From: Candidatus Ruminococcus avistercoris
Lineage (GTDB): Bacteria; Bacillota; Clostridia; Lachnospirales; Lachnospiraceae
Direction of reading: 5' to 3'
Assembly (NCBI GenBank): GCA_019120315.1
Contig: DWVJ01000031.1
Span: forward strand, 62,001 to 126,000
Length of the DNA: 64,000 nt
Positions within the stretch are counted from its first letter, which is position 1; each line of letters begins with the position of its first letter. The position numbers and the translations under genes were made by a program. Under the pieces are notes generated by a model, which was not told the DNA's origin, searched no databases, and saw only the letters and a program-made list of their open reading frames with translations. This document shows, piece after piece, positions 18,467 to 27,053 of the stretch.

Positions 18467-20452
18467 TTGTATCAGAAGTTGAAAAACGGTCTGTCAGAAA
18501 CCAGGAAAAAGTTTCTGACGGGCCTGCCCGTTATCCTCTTTTATCTGTTTCTTTTTTATACGGTCGTTTTGCTTTTTGGCGTTCATTACGTCATGACCGT
18601 ATCTATCATCACGGTCTATTTCAAGATCAATCACAAAAAACAGCACACGGTAAAAAGCCTGGCTGTCATCGCCATCACCTGCTTTGTGCTGATGTATCTT
18701 GCCTTTCTGGCCACGGTCAATATTCCTTTATGCATCATCCTGAATCTGACGGTTCCCTTTATCCTCGTATTCCTGCAATCCTCCCAGTTCAATCAGCTGG
18801 GATATTTTGCCGGCGCCATGTGCTTCGTATTCCTGCAGCTTCGGCCGCTGGAAAAAGGGGAAATATTCGTCCAGACGGCAGTGATGGCTTACAGTCTGGT
18901 CATTTTGACGGCCGCCTATGAATTATATAATTTCCGCCGCAAAAAGGCGCAGGATTACCATGCTGTGAAAAAGGGACTGATGCTGCTGGCCGCAGCGGTT
19001 CAGGACGAACTAAACGACAGAAAAATCGATTCCCATCTAAAAGAACTGATGGATCTTTTGCAGACTTTGTACAAGGAAGCCTACCAAAGCGGCGGCATCA
19101 CTTATATGTTGACCGGCGCCGGAAAAATAAAGTATCTGTCGGCTTTGCTCTTTCAGCGGGCGGTGTATTTTCTGGGAAATCCCGATCACCGTCGGGAAGA
19201 GCCGGATGATGAGACGGCAGCTTTTTTACAGGAGACGGCCGAATTTATGAAGCAGGCGGGAAACTGTGACCTGCGAAGTTCGTCCCATCGGATCATTCTG
19301 ATGACGGAGGGCCGCAAGCTGCTGGCCGCATCCGAGAGAAGAGAAGAAGAGGTCTATATCTTTGCCCAGAACTTCTATCTGACCTTTCTTCTCCTGCTGG
19401 AAAACCTCAATCGCGTTCAGGAACAGAAACCTCAGCGGGACTGGAAGAAAACCAATATGACGCTGACGCTGAATCAGCTGAAAGACCGTCTGAAACCGGA
19501 CGCCTTTGAGATGCGGTTTGCCCTGCGGCTTAGTCTGGTACTGACCATCGGATTCCTCTATGACCGCCTGGTAAACGCGGAACACGGCTACTGGCTGGTG
19601 CTCAACGCCTTTATCCTGCTGCGTCCCATGTACGAAGACAGCGCATACCGGATGAAAACCCGGCTGGCCGGCACCGTCACCGGATGTATCATTCTGCATT
19701 TTCTCTTTTTTATTTTCACCGGCACCACGGCCCATTTTATCCTGGCCGGACTGATGGTGGTGGGGATGTACACGGAAACTCCCGGCACCTGGATCCATGC
19801 GGTTTTCGTCACCTGTTTTGCGCTGACCATGACGACGCTTGCGCTTCCCCAGAGCCTGGCCATGGAACTGCGGCTTCTCTATGTGGCGGCGGCGGTCCTG
19901 CTGGTTTTGCTGGTAAACCAGTTCTGTTTTCCCACCAGCCTGCGAAGCCAGTTCCGTTACAATATCCAGATGCTGTTTCACATGCACCATCTCTATCTGA
20001 AAATGCTGCTGGCCAATCTGAAAGAACCGGTGGCCTACGGCGATATCTGCGAAGCACAGATTCACTTTCACCTGGTACATGATCAGATCCGGGAGTATCT
20101 TCCGAAGACAGAATCCAAAGAGGAACAGACTTTTTACCGGACACTGATCGACCTGTCCTGGTATATGGTCTCAGAAGCGGAACAGATGCTGTTCGTGATG
20201 AACGCAAGACGAAAAGATCTGCACAACGCGGCACAGATGGAAAACTATCTGGTGTATACCGATTATATTCTCAATGAGATCCAGCAGATGATGCACATGA
20301 AGCCGGAACGGGCGCTGCGTCAGAAAGAACCGGTATTGGGCCGGTACAAGCGCACCATGGAAGATTTTCCCCGCCTCTCCCTTCTGATGGAGCGGTACGG
20401 ACGGCGGATTTCCCGCCTGTACCAGGTCGTTCTAATGCACCGGAACGGCTAA
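18467..20452 (+). CDS. FUSC-family (aromatic acid exporter-like) membrane protein
   Basis: About 661 residues. TTG 18467 (TTG-TAT-CAG) is favoured because GAGGGTGG lies just upstream; GTG 18458 is an alternative. The protein has two membrane blocks, residues ~20-155 and ~345-490, each with about four to six hydrophobic helices, separated by a ~190-residue soluble region and followed by a C-terminal cytoplasmic region. This 'transmembrane - linker - transmembrane - tail' layout is the FUSC/YccS/AaeB-like pattern; family members export aromatic acids or influence envelope stability. Substrate is unknown. Its 3' end overlaps the convergent YczE-like gene by 21 bp. Confidence 0.8.
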   Translation: MYQKLKNGLSETRKKFLTGLPVILFYLFLFYTVVLLFGVHYVMTVSIITVYFKINHKKQHTVKSLAVIAITCFVLMYLAFLATVNIPLCIILNLTVPFILVFLQSSQFNQLGYFAGAMCFVFLQLRPLEKGEIFVQTAVMAYSLVILTAAYELYNFRRKKAQDYHAVKKGLMLLAAAVQDELNDRKIDSHLKELMDLLQTLYKEAYQSGGITYMLTGAGKIKYLSALLFQRAVYFLGNPDHRREEPDDETAAFLQETAEFMKQAGNCDLRSSSHRIILMTEGRKLLAASERREEEVYIFAQNFYLTFLLLLENLNRVQEQKPQRDWKKTNMTLTLNQLKDRLKPDAFEMRFALRLSLVLTIGFLYDRLVNAEHGYWLVLNAFILLRPMYEDSAYRMKTRLAGTVTGCIILHFLFFIFTGTTAHFILAGLMVVGMYTETPGTWIHAVFVTCFALTMTTLALPQSLAMELRLLYVAAAVLLVLLVNQFCFPTSLRSQFRYNIQMLFHMHHLYLKMLLANLKEPVAYGDICEAQIHFHLVHDQIREYLPKTESKEEQTFYRTLIDLSWYMVSEAEQMLFVMNARRKDLHNAAQMENYLVYTDYILNEIQQMMHMKPERALRQKEPVLGRYKRTMEDFPRLSLLMERYGRRISRLYQVVLMHRNG

Positions 20453-21115
20453 ATCATGTCCGTCATGGTGCTGCTCCAGTCTGCGGATATGATCAATCAG
20501 CGGGAAATGGCGATTGACAAAGGAAACCAGTCTTCCCACGATGACTGCAGAAACCACCGTTCCCGCGCCCAGTCCCTGCAGATGATGGAAAAAGAGCAGG
20601 GAGAACAGGGCAGATGTAAGAATCAGTGTGACGTCAAAGCATACCTTCACTTTTCCGAAATCCTTCTTTCCGGCATAAGATATGGCTCGCACGATTCCTT
20701 CCCCGGGAACTACGATCACATTGGGAGCCACCTCCACGCAAATGCCCACCGCCAGGATCATACAGCCGATCAGAAGACTGACGCCCCTTTCCGGGATCGT
20801 CTGGGGAGAAAACCATCCCAGACAGAACATCCCCAGATCCACAAAACAGCTGAACAGCAGATTAGCCGCGATCTGAAGGAACTGAACCGGCTTGAAATCC
20901 TTTCTTAAAACGGCAATCTCAATCAGAATAAAGATCATATTAAGGATAAACGTAAAGCCTCCGAAACTGATCTTTTCAAAAAACATACTGAAAACGTAGG
21001 GAACACTGGAAATGGGAGAGGTGCCAAGGGCGCTTTTGGTGATAAAAGCAATGCCAAAAGAATTGATGGCCAGTCCCAGAAAGAAATAAAAATACCGCTG
21101 CAGTAATCTGTTCAT
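20432..21115 (-). CDS. YczE/YyaS/YitT-family membrane protein
   Basis: A 227-residue protein with about five transmembrane helices. It begins NRLLQRYFYFFLGLAINSFGIAFITKSALGTSPISSVPYV, the conserved N-terminus of the YczE/YitT group (COG2364), with another typical GVGIxxxV-type helix around VGICVEVAPNVIVVPGEG. The biochemical role is unsettled; some relatives affect lipopeptide production. It is coupled to the MarR regulator upstream by a 4-bp overlap, so it is probably its main target or is co-regulated with it. The C-terminus is His-rich (EQHHDGHDLAVPVH). Confidence 0.85.
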   Translation of the reverse strand: MNRLLQRYFYFFLGLAINSFGIAFITKSALGTSPISSVPYVFSMFFEKISFGGFTFILNMIFILIEIAVLRKDFKPVQFLQIAANLLFSCFVDLGMFCLGWFSPQTIPERGVSLLIGCMILAVGICVEVAPNVIVVPGEGIVRAISYAGKKDFGKVKVCFDVTLILTSALFSLLFFHHLQGLGAGTVVSAVIVGRLVSFVNRHFPLIDHIRRLEQHHDGHDLAVPVH

Positions 21116-21543
21116 GTCTCGTCCTCCTTATTCTCATAAGTATCCAGAATCTTCTTCAGTAAACGGATCAATTCATCATATTCTGCCGCCAAAAGATCCC
21201 GGGCGGCAAAGGTATCCACTCTATGAAAGATCTCCTTTATCTGTGCCGCTTTACGGCGTCCCTGATCCGTCAGATGGATTTTCACCGACCGCCGGTCCGC
21301 AGGCTGAGCCTTTTTACAGATCAGTTCCTGCTGTTCCATTTTGTTTAACAGACCGGTGATCGTCGATTTATCCAGGCCGCAGCGCTTCCCGATTTCCTTT
21401 GGCGTGACGCCGTCCCGCTCACAAAGGCATTCCAGAATCTTGGGCTGTCCCGGCAGCAGACCGGTTCCCTGAAGCTGCTGTACAATCATACGGTTGTTGT
21501 GATAGAAACACTTCATCAGCAGAAAATGCAGATCCTCCTTCAC
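21112..21543 (-). CDS. MarR family transcriptional regulator
   Basis: A 143-residue winged-helix repressor. Start is GTG 21543, with AGGTGAG just upstream. Helices 2-4 of the wing contain GVTPKEIGKRCGLDKSTITGLLNKMEQQELI and the conserved DRRSVKIHLTDQGR. It overlaps the YczE-like gene by ATGA, forming a two-gene operon, and a perfect inverted repeat lies directly in its own promoter, which suggests autoregulation. The inducing ligand is unknown. Confidence 0.92.
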   Translation of the reverse strand: MKEDLHFLLMKCFYHNNRMIVQQLQGTGLLPGQPKILECLCERDGVTPKEIGKRCGLDKSTITGLLNKMEQQELICKKAQPADRRSVKIHLTDQGRRKAAQIKEIFHRVDTFAARDLLAAEYDELIRLLKKILDTYENKEDET

Positions 21544-21571
21544 TGAAAACTCACCTCTTTTTACACGTATT

Positions 21572-21625
21572 TAGTTTGTTTCCAAACTATCTGCAAGCAT
21601 ATCACTGACTCGGGTTTTTTGTCAA
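21572..21625 (-). promoter_or_regulatory. MarR operon promoter with putative operator
   Basis: Minus-strand TTGACA (21620-21625), 18-bp spacer, TATGCT (21596-21601). Seven bases downstream, spanning the expected start site, is the perfect inverted repeat TAGTTTG-TTTC-CAAACTA (21572-21589). The size and location fit a MarR operator acting as an autorepressor site. Confidence 0.65.
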
Positions 21626-21693
21626 GCCCTTTTGAGAGAACGAATTTTATGATACAATGACCTCATTACAGCAAAGAAACGGAGACAGTCTCT

Positions 21694-22584
21694 ATGATCA
21701 AAATCATCGCCGCCGATATGGACGGCACACTGTTAAATACAAAACATACCATGTCGGAACGTACTTACCGGACGATCCTGAAAGCACAGGATGCCGGTTA
21801 CCGTTTTATGATTGCCACCGGACGGGATTATCCCGGCGCCCTGGGCGCTCTGGGCGGCTATCCTCTGACCTGTGATTTCATCACCGGAAGCGGAGCTCAG
21901 ATCCGCAATGAAAAGGGAGAACTGCTTTTTACCATTACCATGGATCCCGACCGGTTTCATGAAATCAGCGGCCGGGCTGAAAAGATGGGCGGAGCCGTCC
22001 GCTTCTGTGCCATCGGAACAGATTACGTGATCGCGGATCCCGACACGCTGGAAGCACGGCTGATCGCGGAATCAAAAGTATTCCTGGGTACCGGAAACGA
22101 AGAGGAAATCCGCAAAATGGATCTGTTTCATCAGATGAAAAAAAGAGTGCGCTGTGTGAGCAGCATCGATGAACTCCTGCAAAAAGAAATACCGATCTAT
22201 AAAATCTTCATCACCGCGCCGGACGGCATCGCTGCGGCAGAAATGCGAAAAGAATTCGGAAAAGATCCCTCTCTTGCCGCGGCATCTTCTTTTTACAACA
22301 ATGTGGAGCTGACCGATGTGAAGGCACAGAAAGGATGCGCTGTGCGCAGTTATATCGAATCGCTGGGATTTTCCGCCGACGAAGTCATGGTGCTGGGAGA
22401 CAGTCTCAACGATCTGTCCATGTTCACGGAAGGGTTCGGAGCCGCCGTCGCCATGGCCAATGCCGATCCGGAAATCCTGAATGCGGCTGATTATATCACC
22501 CTTTCCAACGACAGCGACGGAGCATCATACGCTATGGAACTTCTGATGGACGGAAAACTTAATCAGCTTAAGAAAACTATATGA
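21694..22584 (+). CDS. Cof-type HAD superfamily phosphatase
   Basis: A 296-residue cytosolic hydrolase of the Cof/YbjI class. Motif I AADMDGTLLN with the Asp nucleophile, motif II MIATGRDY, then a cap domain, and motif IV VMVLGDSLNDLSMF are all visible. Such enzymes dephosphorylate sugar phosphates, flavin or pyridoxal phosphate with broad specificity. It is divergent from the MarR operon. Its stop overlaps the start of a short hydrophobic ORF. Confidence 0.9.
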   Translation: MIKIIAADMDGTLLNTKHTMSERTYRTILKAQDAGYRFMIATGRDYPGALGALGGYPLTCDFITGSGAQIRNEKGELLFTITMDPDRFHEISGRAEKMGGAVRFCAIGTDYVIADPDTLEARLIAESKVFLGTGNEEEIRKMDLFHQMKKRVRCVSSIDELLQKEIPIYKIFITAPDGIAAAEMRKEFGKDPSLAAASSFYNNVELTDVKAQKGCAVRSYIESLGFSADEVMVLGDSLNDLSMFTEGFGAAVAMANADPEILNAADYITLSNDSDGASYAMELLMDGKLNQLKKTI

Positions 22585-22697
22585 AAAAGAGTAACTTTCC
22601 GGTTCTGACTTTGCTCACAAATTTGCCGGGCGCTGTCCTGATCGGAATGCTTTTTATTTTACAGGCAGGAGGACGAAATGGAAATCAAACTTTATAA
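22581..22697 (+). CDS. Possible small hydrophobic ORF (38 aa)
   Basis: ATG 22581 overlaps the stop of the phosphatase gene (ATGA), the usual arrangement for translational coupling. It encodes 38 residues with one hydrophobic stretch (VLTLLTNLPGAVLIGMLFIL), then runs out of frame into the GNAT gene and stops at 22697. Length, ATGA overlap and a single transmembrane-like segment could mean a small membrane protein, or a decayed N-terminus of something larger. I do not recognise it. Confidence 0.25.
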   Translation: MKKSNFPVLTLLTNLPGAVLIGMLFILQAGGRNGNQTL

Positions 22698-23616
22698 TGA
22701 ATTACCCAAAGAAGCGGTTGAAATCAGGCACAAAGTTTTTGCAGAGGAACAGGGGTTTCAAAATGAATTTGACGAGACGGATAAATTTTCAAAACATCTG
22801 GTTTTGTATGACGCAGAGAGTCCGATTGCAACCTGTCGTTTTTTCTCATTATCATACAGGAAATATATTATTGGGCGCATCGCTGTAATGAAACAGTATC
22901 GCGGTCAAAATATTGGTTCGCATTTATTAACTTTGGCAGAAAACGAAATAAGGAAAGTTGGCGGAACTCAGATTTATTTACATGCACAGGACAGAGCAAG
23001 AAAATTTTACGAGAAAAATGGATATTCCTGTTGCGGAAAAACAGATTTAGACGAAAACTGTCCGCATATATGGATGCATAAAGAAATGATAAAAACGGTT
23101 ACGCATTTCAGGCAATGCAGCATTGACGATTTAGATATTCTTCGAGACTTTTCCAGGCAGAGATTTTTTGAAACCTTTTCTGCCATGAATACGCAGGAGA
23201 ACATGACATCCTATCTGGAAGAATCTTTTTCAACTGAAAAAATCCGGGAAGAACTGACAGATACCAATACAGCCTTCTACTTTCTGTACCGGAACGGGAG
23301 GCTGGCCGGATACCTGAAGCTGAACGAAGCCCCGGCACAGACAGATATTCACGATGAGCAGTCCCTGGAAATCGAGAGGATTTATGTTTCCAGAGAATTC
23401 CAGGGAGAGGGGTTAGGGCGTTTCCTGATGGATAAAGCAATCAACATTGCCGCACAGCGAAATAAAAAATATATCTGGCTCGGTGTCTGGGAAAAAAACG
23501 ACAAAGCGCTCCGCTTTTACCAGAAAAGTGGCTTTTACCAGATCGGAACACATTTGTTTGTCATAGGGGATGATAAACAGACTGATTACATTATGCGAAA
23601 GGATCTGGAGGAATGA
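22678..23616 (+). CDS. Tandem GNAT acetyltransferase (two-domain)
   Basis: A 312-residue protein, roughly twice the usual size. Residues 1-141 are a YjcF/ElaA-like GNAT domain (EIRHKVFAEEQGF, IGRIAVMKQYRGQNIGSHLL, FYEKNGY). Residues ~143-312 are a second GNAT domain of the YkkB/spermidine-acetyltransferase-like type, with IERIYVSREFQGEGLGRFLMDKA and FYQKSGFYQIGTH. Both acetyl-CoA loops (Q/RGxNIGxH-type and QGEGLGRF) look intact. It has an AGGAGGA site and overlaps a further short ORF by ATGA. Substrates unknown. It may be the product of a fusion of two adjacent genes. Confidence 0.85.
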   Translation: MEIKLYNELPKEAVEIRHKVFAEEQGFQNEFDETDKFSKHLVLYDAESPIATCRFFSLSYRKYIIGRIAVMKQYRGQNIGSHLLTLAENEIRKVGGTQIYLHAQDRARKFYEKNGYSCCGKTDLDENCPHIWMHKEMIKTVTHFRQCSIDDLDILRDFSRQRFFETFSAMNTQENMTSYLEESFSTEKIREELTDTNTAFYFLYRNGRLAGYLKLNEAPAQTDIHDEQSLEIERIYVSREFQGEGLGRFLMDKAINIAAQRNKKYIWLGVWEKNDKALRFYQKSGFYQIGTHLFVIGDDKQTDYIMRKDLEE

Positions 23617-23759
23617 GAGAATATTTTGTTGAGGCTTGCAGCGGAGCAAGTATGGATCCAGCGAAGGAGCAGACAATTTCTGTCATAGATGTGGAAGGCG
23701 GACAGGCAGCTATGACAGATGTACTGGCAGGGATTGCAGTCCTTTCAAAATTCGGTTGA
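23613..23759 (+). CDS. Short ORF with a DUF1989-like segment (48 aa)
   Basis: Overlaps the GNAT stop (ATGA) and encodes 48 residues beginning MREYFVEACSG and containing QTISVIDVEGGQAAMTDVLA. This middle piece recalls the start of DUF1989/urea-carboxylase-associated proteins (…IIDVEGQQVADF…), so it may be a truncated remnant. The frame ends at a TGA within the first copy of the 32-bp repeat. Not clearly functional. Confidence 0.4.
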   Translation: MREYFVEACSGASMDPAKEQTISVIDVEGGQAAMTDVLAGIAVLSKFG

Positions 23760-23784
23760 TTAACGGAAAAAGATAACATATAAT
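23753..23784 (+). repeat. 32-bp direct repeat, copy A (contains a promoter)
   Basis: A 32-base sequence, CGGTTGATTAACGGAAAAAG followed by 12 more bases ending TATAAT, is perfectly repeated at 25127-25158. It includes TTGATT, a 17-bp spacer and TATAAT, so it is a plausible promoter for the AAA/nuclease-like gene starting at 23838. It also contains the stop codon of the preceding short ORF. Confidence 0.9.
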
Positions 23785-23837
23785 ACAATCAGCTGATACT
23801 GACAGTCGTGAAAAGCACACCGGAAAGGAGTGATACG

Positions 23838-25115
23838 GTGGCAAAATTTTTTAACGTGACAGGGCCATGCATCCCCACAAAGCATTATATGGCTGACATA
23901 TCGAAACAAATCGCCAAGATCCGTAAAATGGTGGATGCGGGAGAGTATTTTGCCATAAACCGGGCGCGTCAGTTCGGAAAAACGACTACACTGACAGCAT
24001 TGGAGAAAGCGCTGAAAGAAGATTATCTGGTGATATGGCTTGATTTTCAGGCCTTGGGAAGCGCCTCTTATGAGAATGAAAACATATTCTCTCTTTCGTT
24101 CCTGGAACTCTTTTTCAGAGAGTTAAAGCGCGTGCATGCGGATAAACGCCAGGAGATGAAAGATTGCATGGCGGAAATACAAAAAGTGAGAAGAGAACAG
24201 AACAGGAAGTTTGACCTTATGGAGCTGTTTGGACAACTGTTGGATATCTGCCGCACCAGCGAAAAACCGGTTGTCCTGATGATCGATGAAGTGGACAGTG
24301 CGTCGAATAACCAGGTATTCCTTGATTTTTTGGCTCAGCTGCGTAATTATTTTCTGGAAAGAGATACAAAAGGTGTGGTCACCTTCCAGTCTGTCATCCT
24401 TACGAGTGTTTACGATATTAAAAAACTGAAACGGAAAATCCGCCCGGATGAGAGCCATAAAACCAACAGTCCCTGGAACATCGCGGCAGATTTTACTTTG
24501 GATATGAGCTTATCCAGAGACGGAATTGCGGGAATGCTTGCGGAATATGAAAAAGACTATCATACCGGGATGAACATCGGAGAAATCGCAGGCCTTTTGT
24601 CGGACTATACCTCCGGCTATCCTTATCTGGTATCCAGACTCTGCAAGCTGATGGATGAGAAGATTGGAGGGGAAAACGAGGCGGGTAAAAAAGATGCCTG
24701 GACCAGAGATGGCTTTTTAAATGCGGTGCGGATGCTGCTGATGGAAAGCAACACCTTGTTTGAGTCGCTGATCGGCAAACTGACCGATTATCCGGAACTG
24801 GGCAGACGATACTTTCTTCTTTACCTCAGACCGATCATCAACGGCACCGGAAATTATTATGTGGAGGCCCGCACCAGGAGCCTTGGAAGGACGGATATTA
24901 TTGTGGATTACCGCGGACAGCAGTTTGTGATTGAGACAAAGATCTGGAGGGGAAACGAGTATCATATGCGGGGAGAGCGGCAGCTTGCCGAATACCTGAA
25001 AGACTATGGACTGCAGACCGGTTATCTGCTCAGCTTCAATTTCAACCGGAAAAAGGAAACCGGTGTCCGGGAAATTGAGGTGGAAGGGAAGCGGATTATT
25101 GAAGCGGTGGTTTGA
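23838..25115 (+). CDS. AAA-ATPase-like / PD-(D/E)XK nuclease-like protein, internally shortened
   Basis: A 425-residue protein of the AAA-ATPase-like family common in Clostridia. GTG 23838 is chosen because AAGGAG precedes it by 7 bases and gives the typical start MAKFFNVTGPCIPTKHYM; an upstream GTG at 23808 has no such site. Walker A is NRARQFGKTTT (41-51) and Walker B VVLMIDEVD. The C-terminus has a nuclease-like core with Asp353, then IETK (Glu366, Lys368) and RGNEYHMRGERQLAEYL. From memory the family is about 530 residues; the segment around LTDYPELGRRYFLLYL (316-331) appears to join these domains directly, missing ~100 residues. Function unknown. Confidence 0.82.
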   Translation: MAKFFNVTGPCIPTKHYMADISKQIAKIRKMVDAGEYFAINRARQFGKTTTLTALEKALKEDYLVIWLDFQALGSASYENENIFSLSFLELFFRELKRVHADKRQEMKDCMAEIQKVRREQNRKFDLMELFGQLLDICRTSEKPVVLMIDEVDSASNNQVFLDFLAQLRNYFLERDTKGVVTFQSVILTSVYDIKKLKRKIRPDESHKTNSPWNIAADFTLDMSLSRDGIAGMLAEYEKDYHTGMNIGEIAGLLSDYTSGYPYLVSRLCKLMDEKIGGENEAGKKDAWTRDGFLNAVRMLLMESNTLFESLIGKLTDYPELGRRYFLLYLRPIINGTGNYYVEARTRSLGRTDIIVDYRGQQFVIETKIWRGNEYHMRGERQLAEYLKDYGLQTGYLLSFNFNRKKETGVREIEVEGKRIIEAVV

Positions 25116-25126
25116 TGAAATCATAG

Positions 25127-25158
25127 CGGTTGATTAACGGAAAAAGATAACATATAAT
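25127..25158 (+). repeat. 32-bp direct repeat, copy B (contains a promoter)
   Basis: Second perfect copy of the sequence at 23753-23784. TTGATT, 17 bp and TATAAT are again arranged as a promoter, here 30 bp before the TIGR03960-type radical SAM gene. The two copies enclose a 1,374-bp unit containing the AAA/nuclease-like gene. Confidence 0.9.
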
Positions 25159-25187
25159 GGATAACGATTGAGAAAAGAGAGGCTTTT

Positions 25188-27053
25188 ATGAGAAAACTTG
25201 CATTAAGCGATGAGATACTTCTCAGTATCGAAAACCCGGCCCGTTATATCGGCGGGGAAGTAAACTCGGTGATGAAAGATCCCGAAAAAGTGGACATCCG
25301 CTTCGCCATGTGTTTTCCTGACGTTTATGAGATCGGTATGTCTCATCTTGGCATACAGATTTTGTATGATATGTTTAACCAGCGGGACGATATCTGGTGC
25401 GAGCGGGTATATTCCCCCTGGCCGGATCTGGATCAGATCCTGCGCCGGCGAAACATCCCGCTTTTTGCTCTGGAATCCCAGGATGAAATCCGAAAATTTG
25501 ATTTTCTTGGCATAACCATCCAGTATGAAATGTGTTATACCAATATCCTGCAGATCCTGGATCTGTCAAAGATCCCCCTGCGCTCAGAAGACCGGACCTG
25601 GGAGGATCCCCTGGTAATCGGCGGCGGCCCCTGTGTCTCCAACCCGGAGCCCTTGGCTCCCTTCTTCGATCTGTTTTATATCGGGGAAGGAGAGACGGTC
25701 TACTATGAACTGATGGATCTTTATAAAGAATGCAAAAGCGCCGGATGCAGCCGGAGGGAATTTCTGGAAAAAGCTGCCCGCATTCCCGGCATCTACGTAC
25801 CGCAGCTTTATCAGCCAATCTATCATGAAGACGGCACGCTGGAATCTTTTGATCCCCTCGTGGAGGGTATCCCAAAGAAGATCGCGCGGCAGGTGGTAAT
25901 GGATCTTTCCCACACCTGGTATCCCCGCAAACCGGTAGTACCTTTTATCCGGGCCACACAGAACCGGGCGGTGCTGGAAATTCAAAGGGGATGTATCCGC
26001 GGCTGCCGTTTCTGCCAGGCCGGGATGATTTACCGTCCGGTAAGGGAACGGGATGTGGATTACTTAAAAGAACTGGCAAAAGATCTGATTCAGAACACGG
26101 GACACGAGGAAATTTCTTTAAGTTCCTTAAGTTCCAGCGATTATTCCCACCTTCCGGAACTGCTGGATTTTCTGATAGAAGAGTGCAAAAAAAACGGCGT
26201 CAACATCTCCCTGCCTTCTCTTCGCATCGACGCTTTTTCTCTGGATGTGATGAGCAAGGTACAGGACGTGAAAAAAAGTTCTCTGACCTTCGCTCCAGAG
26301 GCCGGAACCCAGAGACTGAGAAATGTGATAAACAAAGGTCTGACCGAGGAGGATATACTGGAAGGAGCCGCTCAGGCTTTTGCCGGGGGCTGGAGCAAAG
26401 TGAAACTGTATTTCATGCTGGGACTGCCCACGGAGACGGAAGAAGACCAAAGAGCCATCGCCCGTCTGGCGGAGCAGGCAGCCCGCAAATACTACGAGAT
26501 ACCAAAGGATCAGAGAAAAGGGAAATGCCAGATCACCGTCAGCACCTCTTTCTTCGTCCCGAAACCTTTTACACCTTTCCAGTGGGCGTCCATGTGCCCG
26601 GAAGAGGAGTATCTGTCCCGGGCAGCAGTGGTGCGCGATGAGATCAAAGAACAGCTGAACAAAAAGAGTATCCGCTACAGCTGGCATGAAGCCGATGTGA
26701 CGATACTGGAGGGCGTCCTGGCCCGGGGAGACAGGAAAGTGGCCGACGTCCTTTTAGCCGCCTATGAAAAAGGCGCCGTCTTTGACGCCTGGAGCGAGTA
26801 TTTCAACTATGAATACTGGAAAGAAGCTTTTGCACAGACCGGGATCGATCCTGATTTCTATACTCTTCGCAAACGGGAAAAAGCGGAACTCTTCCCCTGG
26901 GATTTCATCGATGTACAGGTTGCAAAATCCTTTCTCTGGAAGGAGTGGGAGCGTTCCATGACCGGCGAAGTGACACCCAACTGCCGCGTACAGTGTTCCG
27001 GCTGCGGCGCATCGTCTCTGGGAGGAGGTGTCTGCATTGAAAGTAAGAGTTAA
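25188..27053 (+). CDS. TIGR03960-type B12-binding radical SAM protein
   Basis: A 621-residue protein with an N-terminal cobalamin-binding-like domain (residues ~1-210, EPLAPFFDLFYIGEGE) and a radical-SAM domain whose cluster motif is EIQRGCIRGCRFCQAGMIY. Further conserved features are SLPSLRIDAFSLDVM and TFAPEAGTQRLRNVINKG. A Cys-rich tail (CRVQCSGCGASSLGGGVC) ends the protein. The family is almost always followed by a DUF2344 protein and RNase G, exactly as here, which suggests that all three act in one RNA- or ribosome-associated process; substrate unknown. It overlaps the next gene by 17 bp. Confidence 0.92.
   Translation: MRKLALSDEILLSIENPARYIGGEVNSVMKDPEKVDIRFAMCFPDVYEIGMSHLGIQILYDMFNQRDDIWCERVYSPWPDLDQILRRRNIPLFALESQDEIRKFDFLGITIQYEMCYTNILQILDLSKIPLRSEDRTWEDPLVIGGGPCVSNPEPLAPFFDLFYIGEGETVYYELMDLYKECKSAGCSRREFLEKAARIPGIYVPQLYQPIYHEDGTLESFDPLVEGIPKKIARQVVMDLSHTWYPRKPVVPFIRATQNRAVLEIQRGCIRGCRFCQAGMIYRPVRERDVDYLKELAKDLIQNTGHEEISLSSLSSSDYSHLPELLDFLIEECKKNGVNISLPSLRIDAFSLDVMSKVQDVKKSSLTFAPEAGTQRLRNVINKGLTEEDILEGAAQAFAGGWSKVKLYFMLGLPTETEEDQRAIARLAEQAARKYYEIPKDQRKGKCQITVSTSFFVPKPFTPFQWASMCPEEEYLSRAAVVRDEIKEQLNKKSIRYSWHEADVTILEGVLARGDRKVADVLLAAYEKGAVFDAWSEYFNYEYWKEAFAQTGIDPDFYTLRKREKAELFPWDFIDVQVAKSFLWKEWERSMTGEVTPNCRVQCSGCGASSLGGGVCIESKS

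Noticed and set aside
23753..25158. Direct repeats as ends of an insertion sequence
   Set aside because: No transposase, no terminal inverted repeats, and the repeat is itself a functional-looking promoter; duplication of a promoter explains it better.
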